This document shows positions 25,367-33,660 of a stretch of 64,000 nt of DNA, piece after piece. Numbering within the stretch: the stretch's first letter is position 1; each line of letters opens with the position of its first letter. Origin of the DNA: SSSZ01 sp036732025 (GTDB lineage Bacteria; Pseudomonadota; Gammaproteobacteria; Burkholderiales; Rhodocyclaceae); the NCBI GenBank assembly GCA_036732025.1, contig DAINDE010000022.1, forward strand, positions 1-64,000. The letters are read 5' to 3'. The notes beneath the pieces are model-generated. The model was not told the origin of the DNA, searched no databases, and was given only the letters and a program-made list of their open reading frames with translations. A program made the position numbers and the translations under genes.

Positions 25367-26278
25367 ATGAAGATTCTTCTCCTCGGCCGCGATGGGCAGG
25401 TGGGATGGCAACTGCAGCGTTCCCTGGCGCCCCATGGCGAAGTGCTGGCCTGCGGCCGCGCCGAATGCGATATGGCGGATCCGGACCGGGTGCGCGCGGT
25501 GGTGCGGGAGGCGCAACCCCAGGTGATCGTCAATGCCGCCGCCTACACCGCCGTTGACAAGGCCGAGAGCGAACCGGTTCTCGCCCACCGCATCAACGGC
25601 GAGGCCCCCGGAGTGCTGGCCGCCGAGGCGGCCGCCCTGGGGGCGCTGCTGGTCCATTACTCCACCGACTACGTCTTCGACGGCGAGAAGGCGGCACCCT
25701 ATACTGAAGACGACACGACCGGTCCCCAAAGCGTCTATGGCGCCAGCAAGCTGGCCGGAGAGCGGGCCATCGCCGCAGCTGCCTGCAAGTCCATGATATT
25801 CCGCACGAGCTGGGTCTTCGGCGCCCGCGGCGGCAACTTCGTCAAGACCATCCTGCGCCTGGCCCGGGAAAGGGAGGCCCTCAATGTGGTGGACGACCAG
25901 GTGGGCAGCCCGACGCCGGCCGCACTCATCGCCACCGTCACCGGCGTTGCCCTGGCCATGGTGCGCCAGGGCAGGGCCATGGGGGACGGCGAGCAGCGCC
26001 TCTACCACCTGGCGGCGGCCCGCCCCGTGAGCTGGTGCCAATTCGCCCGCACCATCGTCGGCCTGGCCGGCAGCCGTCCCGGCTTCGACCTCAGGCTGGC
26101 GCCCGAGGGCATCCGCGCCATTCCCGGCAGCGACTACCCGACCCCGGCCCGGCGGCCGAAAAACTCCCGTCTCGACTGCACCCGGCTGGAGCGCGACTTC
26201 GGCCTCGCCATGCCCGATTGGCAGCCCTACCTGGAGCGCGTGCTGCAGCTCCTGTCGCTCAAGCAAAACGGGTATTAG
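25367..26278 (+). CDS. rfbD: dTDP-4-dehydrorhamnose reductase
   Basis: Catalyses the last step of dTDP-L-rhamnose synthesis. The 303-residue protein has the Rossmann motif LLGRDGQVGWQL at the N-terminus, the catalytic VYGASKLAGE (Tyr/Lys pair), the conserved HYSTDYVFDG, FRTSWVFG, and the RPKNSRLDC end. The ATG at 25367 fits the family; ATG at 25358 would add three residues. It is an orphan: rfbA, rfbB and rfbC are not in the window. A related NAD-dependent reductase is possible but less likely given the motif set. Confidence 0.9.
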   Translation: MKILLLGRDGQVGWQLQRSLAPHGEVLACGRAECDMADPDRVRAVVREAQPQVIVNAAAYTAVDKAESEPVLAHRINGEAPGVLAAEAAALGALLVHYSTDYVFDGEKAAPYTEDDTTGPQSVYGASKLAGERAIAAAACKSMIFRTSWVFGARGGNFVKTILRLAREREALNVVDDQVGSPTPAALIATVTGVALAMVRQGRAMGDGEQRLYHLAAARPVSWCQFARTIVGLAGSRPGFDLRLAPEGIRAIPGSDYPTPARRPKNSRLDCTRLERDFGLAMPDWQPYLERVLQLLSLKQNGY

Positions 26279-26281
26279 CCT

Positions 26282-26309
26282 TTTTCAAGGACTAGTCCGG
26301 TGGTACAAT
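26282..26309 (+). promoter_or_regulatory. Likely promoter of the rpsB operon
   Basis: TTTTCA (26282-26287), a 16-base spacer and TACAAT (26304-26309). It lies about 150 bases before rpsB, leaving room for a structured leader. Confidence 0.5.
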
Positions 26310-26346
26310 CCAAAAGTTTTTCGAGCCGGAAGGCGCGATAAACGTC

Positions 26347-26421
26347 AGCGGGCACGGTGCCCGCTGTCCATTCCACACACCCGCCGATTAAGGGTGTCCG
26401 CCAGAATCCAAAGAATGGCGG
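26347..26421 (+). promoter_or_regulatory. Structured rpsB leader
   Basis: Two hairpins precede rpsB. The first is AGCGGGCA/TGCCCGCT with a 3-base loop (26347-26365). The second is CCGCCA/TGGCGG with a 12-base loop (26398-26421). rpsB is autoregulated through its leader in other Proteobacteria; that these hairpins do the same is inference. Confidence 0.4.
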
Positions 26422-26465
26422 GCGTTTCCGGCGGGTGGCGGTACAACCCTTAAAGGAGTTTTGTC

Positions 26466-27212
26466 ATGTCCGTGACCATGCGTCAAATGCTGGAGGCCGG
26501 TGTTCACTTCGGCCACCAAACCCGTTTCTGGTGCCCCAAGATGGCTCCCTACATCTTCGGTGCCCGCAACAAGATCCACATCGTCAACCTCGAGCAGACC
26601 CTGGCCAAGTACAACGAAGCCATGGGTTTCGTGAAGAAGCTCTCCTCCAACCGCGGCAACATCCTCTTCGTCGGCACCAAGCGCCAGGCCCGTGAGATCG
26701 TCGCCGAGGAAGCCCAGCGCGCCGGCGCCCCCTTTGTGGACCAGCGCTGGCTGGGCGGCATGCTGACCAACTTCAAGACCGTCAAGACCTCCATCAAGCG
26801 CCTGAAGGACATGGAGCTGGCCGTGGAATCCGGCGAAGTCGAGAAGATGCCCAAGAAGGAAGCCCTGAACTTCCGCCGCGAACTCGAGAAGCTCCAGAAG
26901 TCCATCGGCGGCATCAAGGAAATGGGCGGCCTGCCCGACGCCATCTTCGTCATCGACGTCGGCTACCACAAGATCGCCGTCACCGAGGCCAGCAAGCTGG
27001 GCATCCCCGTCATCGGCGTGGTCGATACCAACCACTCCCCGGAAGGAGTCGATTACGTCATCCCCGGTAACGACGACTCCTCCCGCGCCATCCGCCTGTA
27101 CGCCCGCGGCGTCGCCGACGCCATCCTCGAGGGCCGCAGCCAGGTGGTCCAGGAGATCGTCGCCGCCGGCGACGACGAGTTCGTCGAAGTCGAAGAAGAA
27201 TCCGCGGAATAA
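26466..27212 (+). CDS. rpsB: 30S ribosomal protein S2
   Basis: A 248-residue S2 with the usual start (TMRQMLEAGVHFGHQTRFW) and the signature region VDQRWLGGMLTNFKTVK. The acidic C-terminal tail follows. A strong AAGGAG ribosome site precedes the ATG. It is the first gene of the long rightward operon and is followed by tsf after 61 bases containing a stable hairpin. Confidence 0.98.
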   Translation: MSVTMRQMLEAGVHFGHQTRFWCPKMAPYIFGARNKIHIVNLEQTLAKYNEAMGFVKKLSSNRGNILFVGTKRQAREIVAEEAQRAGAPFVDQRWLGGMLTNFKTVKTSIKRLKDMELAVESGEVEKMPKKEALNFRRELEKLQKSIGGIKEMGGLPDAIFVIDVGYHKIAVTEASKLGIPVIGVVDTNHSPEGVDYVIPGNDDSSRAIRLYARGVADAILEGRSQVVQEIVAAGDDEFVEVEEESAE

Positions 27213-27228
27213 CGGAATACGGTTGTAA

Positions 27229-27251
27229 CGGCGGAGCGCTAGGCTCCGCCG
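27229..27251 (+). terminator. Intercistronic hairpin between rpsB and tsf
   Basis: A perfect 9-bp GC-rich stem (CGGCGGAGC/GCTCCGCCG) with a 5-base loop and no proper T-run. It is best read as an attenuator or mRNA-stabilising hairpin separating the two cistrons. Confidence 0.55.
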
Positions 27252-27273
27252 GTTCTAAGCTCAGGAGAAATTT

Positions 27274-28173
27274 ATGGCGGCAATTACCGCAAGCATGGTG
27301 GCTGAACTGCGCGGCAAGACCGACGCGCCCATGATGGAATGCAAGAAGGCCCTGACCGAAGCCGATGGCGACATGGCCAAGGCCGAGGAAATCCTCCGCG
27401 TCAAGCTGGGCAACAAGGCCTCCAAGGCCGCTGCCCGCATCGCGGCGGAAGGCATCGTGGCGGTCAGCATCTCTGCCGATGGCAAGACCGGCGCCATCAT
27501 CGAAGTCAATTCCGAAACCGACTTCGTCGCCAAGAACGACGAATTCATCGCCCTGGCCAACGGTTGCGCCAAGCTGGTGGCCGAGAAGAACCCGGCCGAC
27601 GCGGCCGCCCTCTCCGCCCTGCCCATGGGCGACGGCACCGTCGAGTCCACCCGTTCCGCCCTGGTCGGCAAGATTGGCGAGAACATGAGCATCCGCCGCT
27701 TCGTCCGCTTCGAAGCCAAGGGCAAGCTGGTTTCCTACATCCATGGCGGCGCCAAGGTCGGCGTCGTGGTCGACCTGGTCGGCGGCGACGAGCAACTGGG
27801 CAAGGATCTGGCCATGCACATTGCCGCTTCCAAGCCGAAGTCCCTGGACGCCTCCGGCGTTCCTGCCGAACTGCTGGACGCCGAGCGTCGAATCGCCATC
27901 GAGAAGGCCCGCGAATCCGGCAAGCCGGAAGCCATGCTCGAGAAAATCGCCGAAGGTACGGTGCAGAAGTATCTGAAGGAAGTCACCCTGCTGGGCCAGA
28001 TCTTCGTCAAGGCCGCCGACGGCAAGCAGACCATCGAGCAGTTGCTCAAGGAAAAGGGCGCTTCCGTCGCCGGCTTCACGCTGTACATCGTCGGCGAGGG
28101 CATCGAGAAGAAGGTGGACGACTTCGCCGCCGAAGTGGCCGCCCAGGCCGCTGCTGCCGCCGCCAAGAAGTAA
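27274..28173 (+). CDS. tsf: Elongation factor Ts
   Basis: The nucleotide exchange factor of EF-Tu. It has 299 residues with the N-terminal UBA-like domain. The TDF finger region reads SETDFVAKNDEF, and the two core subdomains follow. Signature sequences KTDAPMMECKKAL and ETDFVAKN are present. Ribosome site AGGAGAAATTT precedes the ATG. Confidence 0.98.
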   Translation: MAAITASMVAELRGKTDAPMMECKKALTEADGDMAKAEEILRVKLGNKASKAAARIAAEGIVAVSISADGKTGAIIEVNSETDFVAKNDEFIALANGCAKLVAEKNPADAAALSALPMGDGTVESTRSALVGKIGENMSIRRFVRFEAKGKLVSYIHGGAKVGVVVDLVGGDEQLGKDLAMHIAASKPKSLDASGVPAELLDAERRIAIEKARESGKPEAMLEKIAEGTVQKYLKEVTLLGQIFVKAADGKQTIEQLLKEKGASVAGFTLYIVGEGIEKKVDDFAAEVAAQAAAAAAKK

Positions 28174-28192
28174 GCGGGGAAAGGACACGCCG

Positions 28193-28909
28193 ATGACCGC
28201 ACCCAAGTTCAAGCGCATCCTCCTCAAGCTCTCCGGCGAGGCCCTCATGGGCAACGATGCCTATGGCATCAATCCGCAGACCATCGCGGAAATCTGCGGG
28301 GAGATCAAGGCGGTCGCTGACCTGGGTGTGGAAATCGGCGTCGTCATCGGTGGCGGCAACATCTTCCGCGGCATGGCCGGCACGGCCACCGGGATGGATC
28401 GCGCCACCGCCGATTACATGGGCATGCTGGCCACGGTGATGAACGCCATGGCCCTGTCCGACGCCATGCGCCAATGCGGCCTCAATGCCCGCGTGCAGTC
28501 GGCCCTGAATATCGAGCAGGTGGTGGAGCCCTACATCCGGGGCAAGGCCATCCGTTACCTCGAGGAAGGCAAGATCGTGATCTTCGGTGCCGGTACCGGC
28601 AACCCCTTCTTCACCACCGACACCGCCGCTGCCTTGCGCGGTTCCGAAATCGGTGCGGAGATCGTGCTCAAAGCCACCAAGGTGGACGGCATCTACACCG
28701 CCGACCCCAAGAAGGACCCGGCCGCCACCCGCTATGACCGGATCAGCTTCAACGAAGCCATCGCCAGGAGCCTGGCGGTCATGGATGCAACTGCCTTCGC
28801 GCTGTGCCGCGACCAGAAACTGCCGATCAACGTGTTCTCCATCTTCAAGGCCGGCGCGCTGAAGCGCGTGGTGTGCGGCGAGGATGAAGGCACGCTGGTC
28901 TATTGCTGA
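28193..28909 (+). CDS. pyrH: Uridylate kinase (UMP kinase)
   Basis: A 238-residue amino-acid-kinase-fold enzyme converting UMP to UDP. It shows the conserved KRILLKLSGEALMG start, GVVIGGGNIFRG-type nucleotide loop (VVIGGGNIFRG), TADYMGMLATVMNA, and the C-terminal ATKVDGIYTADP region. It starts 19 bases after tsf and precedes frr, the canonical order. Confidence 0.98.
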   Translation: MTAPKFKRILLKLSGEALMGNDAYGINPQTIAEICGEIKAVADLGVEIGVVIGGGNIFRGMAGTATGMDRATADYMGMLATVMNAMALSDAMRQCGLNARVQSALNIEQVVEPYIRGKAIRYLEEGKIVIFGAGTGNPFFTTDTAAALRGSEIGAEIVLKATKVDGIYTADPKKDPAATRYDRISFNEAIARSLAVMDATAFALCRDQKLPINVFSIFKAGALKRVVCGEDEGTLVYC

Positions 28910-28920
28910 GGGAGACACAG

Positions 28921-29478
28921 ATGATCGCCGAACTCAAGAAGAACGCCGAAAGCAAGATGCAGAAATCCCTGGAGGCGTTGAAGAACGACCTCCTGAAAAT
29001 TCGTACCGGCCGTGCCCATACCGGGCTCCTCGACCATGTCATGGTCGATTACTACGGCTCCCCGGTGCCGGTGAATCAGGTTGCCAACATTACCCTCGTG
29101 GACGCCCGTACCCTCGGCGTGCAGCCCTGGGAAAAGAACATGGTCGCCAAGGTCGAGAAGGCCATCCGCGATTCCGACCTCGGCCTCAACCCCGCTACCC
29201 AGGGCGACCTGGTGCGCGTCCCGATGCCGGCGCTGACCGAAGAGCGGCGCAAGGAAATGATCAAAGTGGTGAAGCACGAAGGCGAGGGCGCCAAGGTCGC
29301 CATCCGCAACCTGCGCCGCGACGCCAACACCCATCTCAAGGATGCGCTCAAGAAGGGCGACATCCCCGAGGACGACGAGCGCAAGGCCCAGGACGACATC
29401 CAGAAACTCACCGACAAGTACATCGCCGAAGTCGACAAGATGCTCGCCGCCAAAGAGGCCGAGCTGATGCAGGTCTGA
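28921..29478 (+). CDS. frr: Ribosome recycling factor
   Basis: A 185-residue RRF with the family's normal length and motifs: KNDLLKIRTGRAHTGLLD, the IRDSDLGLNP loop, PMPALTEERRKEM and ARNLRRDAN-like AIRNLRRDANTHLKD. It acts with EF-G to split post-termination ribosomes. The ATG at 28921 follows a GGGAGACAC ribosome site. It is separated from pyrH by 11 bases. Confidence 0.98.
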   Translation: MIAELKKNAESKMQKSLEALKNDLLKIRTGRAHTGLLDHVMVDYYGSPVPVNQVANITLVDARTLGVQPWEKNMVAKVEKAIRDSDLGLNPATQGDLVRVPMPALTEERRKEMIKVVKHEGEGAKVAIRNLRRDANTHLKDALKKGDIPEDDERKAQDDIQKLTDKYIAEVDKMLAAKEAELMQV

Positions 29479-29495
29479 CGCCGGACGGCGCCCGG

Positions 29496-30296
29496 ATGCC
29501 CATCTTTTCCAGTTCCACCCGCGAGGTTCCGCCGTCGGGGGCCGTCCCGGCGCACATCGCGGTCATCATGGATGGCAACGGGCGTTGGGCGAAGAAGCGC
29601 TTCCTGCCCCGTTTCGCCGGCCACAAGAAAGGGGTCGAGACGGTGCGCGGCATGGTCAAGGCCTGTCTGGAGCGGGGGGTGCGCTACCTCACGCTGTTCG
29701 CCTTCAGTTCCGAGAACTGGCGTCGGCCCGAGGAGGAGGTCTCCCTCCTCATGCAACTCTTCGTCAAGGCCCTCGAAAAAGAGGTTGCCAAGCTGCATCG
29801 CAATGGCGTGCGCCTGCGGGTAGTGGGTGACCTCGGCCGCTTCGACGCCAAGCTCCAGGCCATGATCCGGGAGGCTGAGGCCAAGACGGCGGAAAACGAC
29901 CGCCTGGTGCTTACCATCGCCGCCAACTATGGCGGCCGCTGGGACATCATGCAGGCGGTCAATCGCATGCTCGCCGCCCAGCCGGAAAAGCGCTCGGGTT
30001 GGACGGAGTCCGACCTGGAACCGTATCTCTCGCTGAGCTACGCGCCGGAGCCCGATCTCTTCATCCGTACCGGCGGCGAAGAGCGGATCAGCAATTTCCT
30101 GCTCTGGCAACTGGCCTATACCGAACTCTATTTCACCGACGCCTTGTGGCCCGAGTTCGACGGCAAGATGCTCGACGCCGCCATCGATTCCTATCGCCGC
30201 CGCGAGCGCCGCTTCGGGCGCACCAGCGAGCAGGTGACGGGCGAGCCGCCGCAGGCTGCTTCGGGCGACTTGTCCACCTCCGGCGCGCATGCTTAA
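29496..30296 (+). CDS. uppS: Undecaprenyl diphosphate synthase (cis-prenyltransferase)
   Basis: Makes the C55 lipid carrier for peptidoglycan and polysaccharides. It has 266 residues; catalytic Asp26 lies in VIMDGNGRWAKKR. Other motifs are FAFSSENWRRP, ANYGGRWDI and DLFIRTGGEERISNFLLWQ. A C-terminal tail of about 20 Pro/Ala/Ser-rich residues goes beyond the catalytic core. It overlaps cdsA by eight bases. Confidence 0.97.
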   Translation: MPIFSSSTREVPPSGAVPAHIAVIMDGNGRWAKKRFLPRFAGHKKGVETVRGMVKACLERGVRYLTLFAFSSENWRRPEEEVSLLMQLFVKALEKEVAKLHRNGVRLRVVGDLGRFDAKLQAMIREAEAKTAENDRLVLTIAANYGGRWDIMQAVNRMLAAQPEKRSGWTESDLEPYLSLSYAPEPDLFIRTGGEERISNFLLWQLAYTELYFTDALWPEFDGKMLDAAIDSYRRRERRFGRTSEQVTGEPPQAASGDLSTSGAHA

Positions 30297-31107
30297 GACC
30301 CGCGTCATCACCGCGATCGTTCTCGTCGCGGCGTTGTTGCCCAGCCTCTTTTTCCTGTCACAGCGCCATTGGGCCCTGCTCATGGCGGGCGTGGCCGGCC
30401 TGGCAGCCTGGGAGTGGGGCGGATTGCTGCGCTGGACGAGTTGGCGGCGCATGGCCTTCGGCGCAGGCGTGGCCCTGTTGGCGGCCGGGGTGACCATAGC
30501 CAATCCGGGCCTGGTGGATGGCACCGTACCGGCTGCTGCCCTGCCCACCTATCTCCTGGCGGCGCTGTTCTGGCTGGTGGTGGTCCCCCTCTGGTTGCGC
30601 CGGAAGTGGTCGGCGGTCATGGGAGGTCCTTTGGTCGGCCTGTTGGTGATCCTTCCCGCCTGGCTGGCCATCGTCCAGTTGCGCAGTCTCGGCCCCGCGG
30701 TGCTGCTGGCCATTCTTGCCGCCGTATGGCTCGCGGACGTGGCAGCGTATTTTTCCGGCAAGGCGTTCGGCCGCCACAAGCTGGCTCCCGGCATCAGCCC
30801 GGGCAAGACCTGGGAGGGCGCTGTCGGCGCGGGTGTCGCCGTCCTCGTGTATGGGCTGGCCCTGCGGCCCCTGGCGAAGGGAGTCGAGCCTTCACTCGTC
30901 CTGTGGGCGGCGGCCCTGGTGCTGCTGACGGCGGTCAGTATCCTCGGTGACCTGCTGGAATCGCTGCTCAAGCGGCAGGCCGGGCTCAAGGACAGCAGCG
31001 CCATCCTGCCTGGCCACGGCGGCGTCCTCGACCGCATCGACAGCCTGACGTCGACCCTGCCCATGGTGGCCCTCCTGTGGATTCTCGTCGGGGGCGAGGC
31101 CAAGTGA
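30289..31107 (+). CDS. cdsA: Phosphatidate cytidylyltransferase
   Basis: Makes CDP-diacylglycerol for phospholipid synthesis. The 272-residue protein has about eight hydrophobic segments. The family signature is SILGDLLESLLKR followed by KDSSAILPGHGGVLDRIDS, and GISPGKTWEGA is present. It overlaps both uppS and dxr (GTGA). Confidence 0.97.
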   Translation: MLKTRVITAIVLVAALLPSLFFLSQRHWALLMAGVAGLAAWEWGGLLRWTSWRRMAFGAGVALLAAGVTIANPGLVDGTVPAAALPTYLLAALFWLVVVPLWLRRKWSAVMGGPLVGLLVILPAWLAIVQLRSLGPAVLLAILAAVWLADVAAYFSGKAFGRHKLAPGISPGKTWEGAVGAGVAVLVYGLALRPLAKGVEPSLVLWAAALVLLTAVSILGDLLESLLKRQAGLKDSSAILPGHGGVLDRIDSLTSTLPMVALLWILVGGEAK

Positions 31108-32294
31108 CGCGCCAGCGCCTCACCGTGCTCGGCTGCACCGGCTCCATCGGCGTCAGCACCCTCGACGTGGTGGCGCGGTACCCGGATCGCTACGAGGTTT
31201 TCGCCCTCTGCGCCCACAGCCAGACGGACAAGCTGTTCGAGCAATGCCTGGCATTCCGTCCCGCCTTTGCCGTCATGCGGGATGCCCATCTGGCCGCCGA
31301 TCTGGCGGAACGCTGCCGGGCCGCCGGTTTGCCGACCCAGGTCCGCCATGGCCCCAAGGCGCTGGTGGAACTGGCGTCGGCGCCCGAGGTGGATGCCGTG
31401 ATGGCGGCCATCGTCGGCGCCGCCGGCCTGGAACCGACCCTGGCGGCGGTACGGGCGGGCAAGAAGGTGCTCCTCGCCAACAAGGAAGCGCTGGTCATGG
31501 CCGGGGAGTTGTTCATGCACGCGGTGCGCGACAGCGGCGCCGTCCTCCTGCCCGTGGACAGCGAACACAACGCCATCTTCCAGTCCCTGCCCGCGGATTT
31601 TTCCCGGGGGCTGGAGGCCTGCGGCGTGCGCCGCATCCTGCTCACCGCGTCCGGCGGTCCTTTCCGCCGCACCCCGGCCGCGGAGCTGGCTGCCGTGACG
31701 CCGGAGGCCGCCTGCGCCCACCCCAACTGGGTCATGGGGCGCAAGATCTCGGTGGATTCCGCCACCATGATGAACAAGGGGCTGGAGGTCATCGAGGCGC
31801 GCTGGCTGTTCGACTGCCTCCCGGAAAAGATCCAGGTGGTGGTGCACCCCCAGAGTGTCATCCACTCCATGGTCGAGTATGCCGACGGTTCCATCCTCGC
31901 CCAGCTCGGCAATCCCGACATGCGCACGCCCATCGCCCACGCGCTGGCCTATCCGGAACGCATCGAGGCTGGCGTCGAGGCCCTCGATCTCTTCAAGATC
32001 GCCCGCCTCGATTTCGAACCCCCAGATTTCGAGCGCTTCCCCTGCCTGCGCCTGGCCTACGACGCCCTGGCCGCCGGCGGGACGGCGCCGGCCATCCTCA
32101 ATGCCTCCAACGAGGTGGCGGTGCAAGCCTTCCTCGAACGGCGCCTGCCCTTCCTCGGTATCCCCCGCCTCAATGCGGCGACCCTGGCCGCCCTGCCGGC
32201 GGCCGCCGAGGGCAGCCTGGCGGATGTCCTCGAGGCCGACGCCGAGGCCCGGCGGATCGCCCATCGCCTCATCGCCGACGGCGCCCTGGCGTGA
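31104..32294 (+). CDS. dxr: 1-deoxy-D-xylulose 5-phosphate reductoisomerase
   Basis: The first committed step of the MEP isoprenoid pathway. The 396-residue protein has the NADPH motif GCTGSIGVSTLDV, LLANKEALVMAGE, the metal-binding region PVDSEHNAIFQ and the lid/active region SGGPFR. The GTG at 31104 overlaps the cdsA stop, and its own stop overlaps the rseP start in the same way. Confidence 0.97.
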   Translation: MTRQRLTVLGCTGSIGVSTLDVVARYPDRYEVFALCAHSQTDKLFEQCLAFRPAFAVMRDAHLAADLAERCRAAGLPTQVRHGPKALVELASAPEVDAVMAAIVGAAGLEPTLAAVRAGKKVLLANKEALVMAGELFMHAVRDSGAVLLPVDSEHNAIFQSLPADFSRGLEACGVRRILLTASGGPFRRTPAAELAAVTPEAACAHPNWVMGRKISVDSATMMNKGLEVIEARWLFDCLPEKIQVVVHPQSVIHSMVEYADGSILAQLGNPDMRTPIAHALAYPERIEAGVEALDLFKIARLDFEPPDFERFPCLRLAYDALAAGGTAPAILNASNEVAVQAFLERRLPFLGIPRLNAATLAALPAAAEGSLADVLEADAEARRIAHRLIADGALA

Positions 32295-33658
32295 ACGACC
32301 TGCCCCTCTACCTGTCGGCATTCCTGATGGTGCTGGGCGTGCTGATCGTCGTCCACGAGTTGGGCCACTACCTGGTGGCGCGGTTGTGCGGCGTCAAGGT
32401 GCTGCGCTTCTCCGTCGGCTTCGGTCGGGCGATCTGGCAGCGGCGTTTCGGCCGCGACCGCACCATGTGGGCCATCGGCATCTTCCCCCTGGGCGGCTAC
32501 GTCAAGATGCTCGACGAGCGGGAAGGGCCGGTCAAGCCGGAGGAGGCGCACCGGGCCTTCAATACCCAGTCCGTGGGCAAGCGCAGCGCCATCGTCGCCG
32601 CCGGTCCGGCCGCCAATTTCCTGCTGGCCATCGTTCTCTACTGGGGCCTGTTCATGGCCGGCAGCGAGGAACTGATGCCCATCCTCGGCAAGCCGCCGGT
32701 CCACACCGCTGCCGCCGAGGCCGGCATCGTCAATGGCGAACTGGTGCGCAGCATCGATGGGGAGATGGTGGCGACGTGGACCGATTTCCGCTGGTTGCTG
32801 ATGCAGAAGGCCGTAGACCAGGACAGCGTCCAGCTCGAAGTCATCAACGAAAGCAACGAGATCAGCCTGCGCCGGCTGAATCTTGCTGCGGCCGCCGAGC
32901 AGGGTTGGGAGGGCGATGCCCTGGAACGTCTCGGGGTCGGGTTCTACCGCCCCCGCATCCGGCCGGTCGTTGGACAGGTCCTTCCTGACGGCGGTGGCGC
33001 CCGCGGTGGCCTGCTCGCCGGCGATGAGATCACCGCCATCGATGGCGAAGCGGTGGTCTCCTGGCCGGATGTGGTGCAAAAGGTTCGCGCGTCGGCCGGG
33101 CAGACCCTGCGCTTTACGGTGTCCCGCGCCGGCGACGCGCTTGAGCTCCACGTGACAGTGGCCGAGGCCGAGGAGCGGGGGCGCCGTATCGGCCGGATCG
33201 GAGTCGGTGTCGCCGAAAGCGGCGAGCCCATGCGGGAAGTCAAGACCTTCGTCCGCTACGGCTTCGTCGACGCCGGGCGCAAGGCCTTGCGCGAAACCTG
33301 GGAGAAGTCCGTCTTCAGCCTCGTCATGCTCGGCAAGATGCTTACCGGCGAAGTATCCTGGCGCAACCTGTCGGGGCCGGTGACCATTGCCGACTACGCC
33401 GGACAGTCCGCCAAGATGGGGGCCGAGTATTACCTGAAGTTCATGGCCCTTGTCAGCATCAGCCTCGGCGTCCTCAACCTCCTGCCCATCCCGGTGCTGG
33501 ACGGGGGGCATTTGATGTATCATATGATAGAAGTCGTCAGGCGCGGCCCGCTGTCCGAGCGGGCCATGGAAATCGGCCAGCAGATCGGCCTTTCCATCTT
33601 GTTGGCCCTGATGGCTTTCGCCTTTTTTAACGACATAAATCGCCTGCTCTCCGGCTGA
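32291..33658 (+). CDS. rseP: RIP site-2 metalloprotease RseP
   Basis: The intramembrane zinc protease that cleaves anti-sigma-E RseA and signal peptide remnants. The 455-residue protein starts at GTG, overlapping dxr. The zinc motif HELGH is at residues 22-26 in the first membrane helix. The second active-site motif, NLLPIPVLDGGH, is near the C-terminus. Two periplasmic PDZ domains lie between (GEMVATWTDF region and GLLAGDEITAIDGEAV). Confidence 0.96.
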   Translation: MNDLPLYLSAFLMVLGVLIVVHELGHYLVARLCGVKVLRFSVGFGRAIWQRRFGRDRTMWAIGIFPLGGYVKMLDEREGPVKPEEAHRAFNTQSVGKRSAIVAAGPAANFLLAIVLYWGLFMAGSEELMPILGKPPVHTAAAEAGIVNGELVRSIDGEMVATWTDFRWLLMQKAVDQDSVQLEVINESNEISLRRLNLAAAAEQGWEGDALERLGVGFYRPRIRPVVGQVLPDGGGARGGLLAGDEITAIDGEAVVSWPDVVQKVRASAGQTLRFTVSRAGDALELHVTVAEAEERGRRIGRIGVGVAESGEPMREVKTFVRYGFVDAGRKALRETWEKSVFSLVMLGKMLTGEVSWRNLSGPVTIADYAGQSAKMGAEYYLKFMALVSISLGVLNLLPIPVLDGGHLMYHMIEVVRRGPLSERAMEIGQQIGLSILLALMAFAFFNDINRLLSG

Positions 33659-33660
33659 AT

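Noticed and set aside
31244..33658. 804-codon frame extending rseP upstream through dxr
   Set aside because: The first 350 codons are the shadow of dxr; rseP proper begins at the GTG overlapping the dxr stop.
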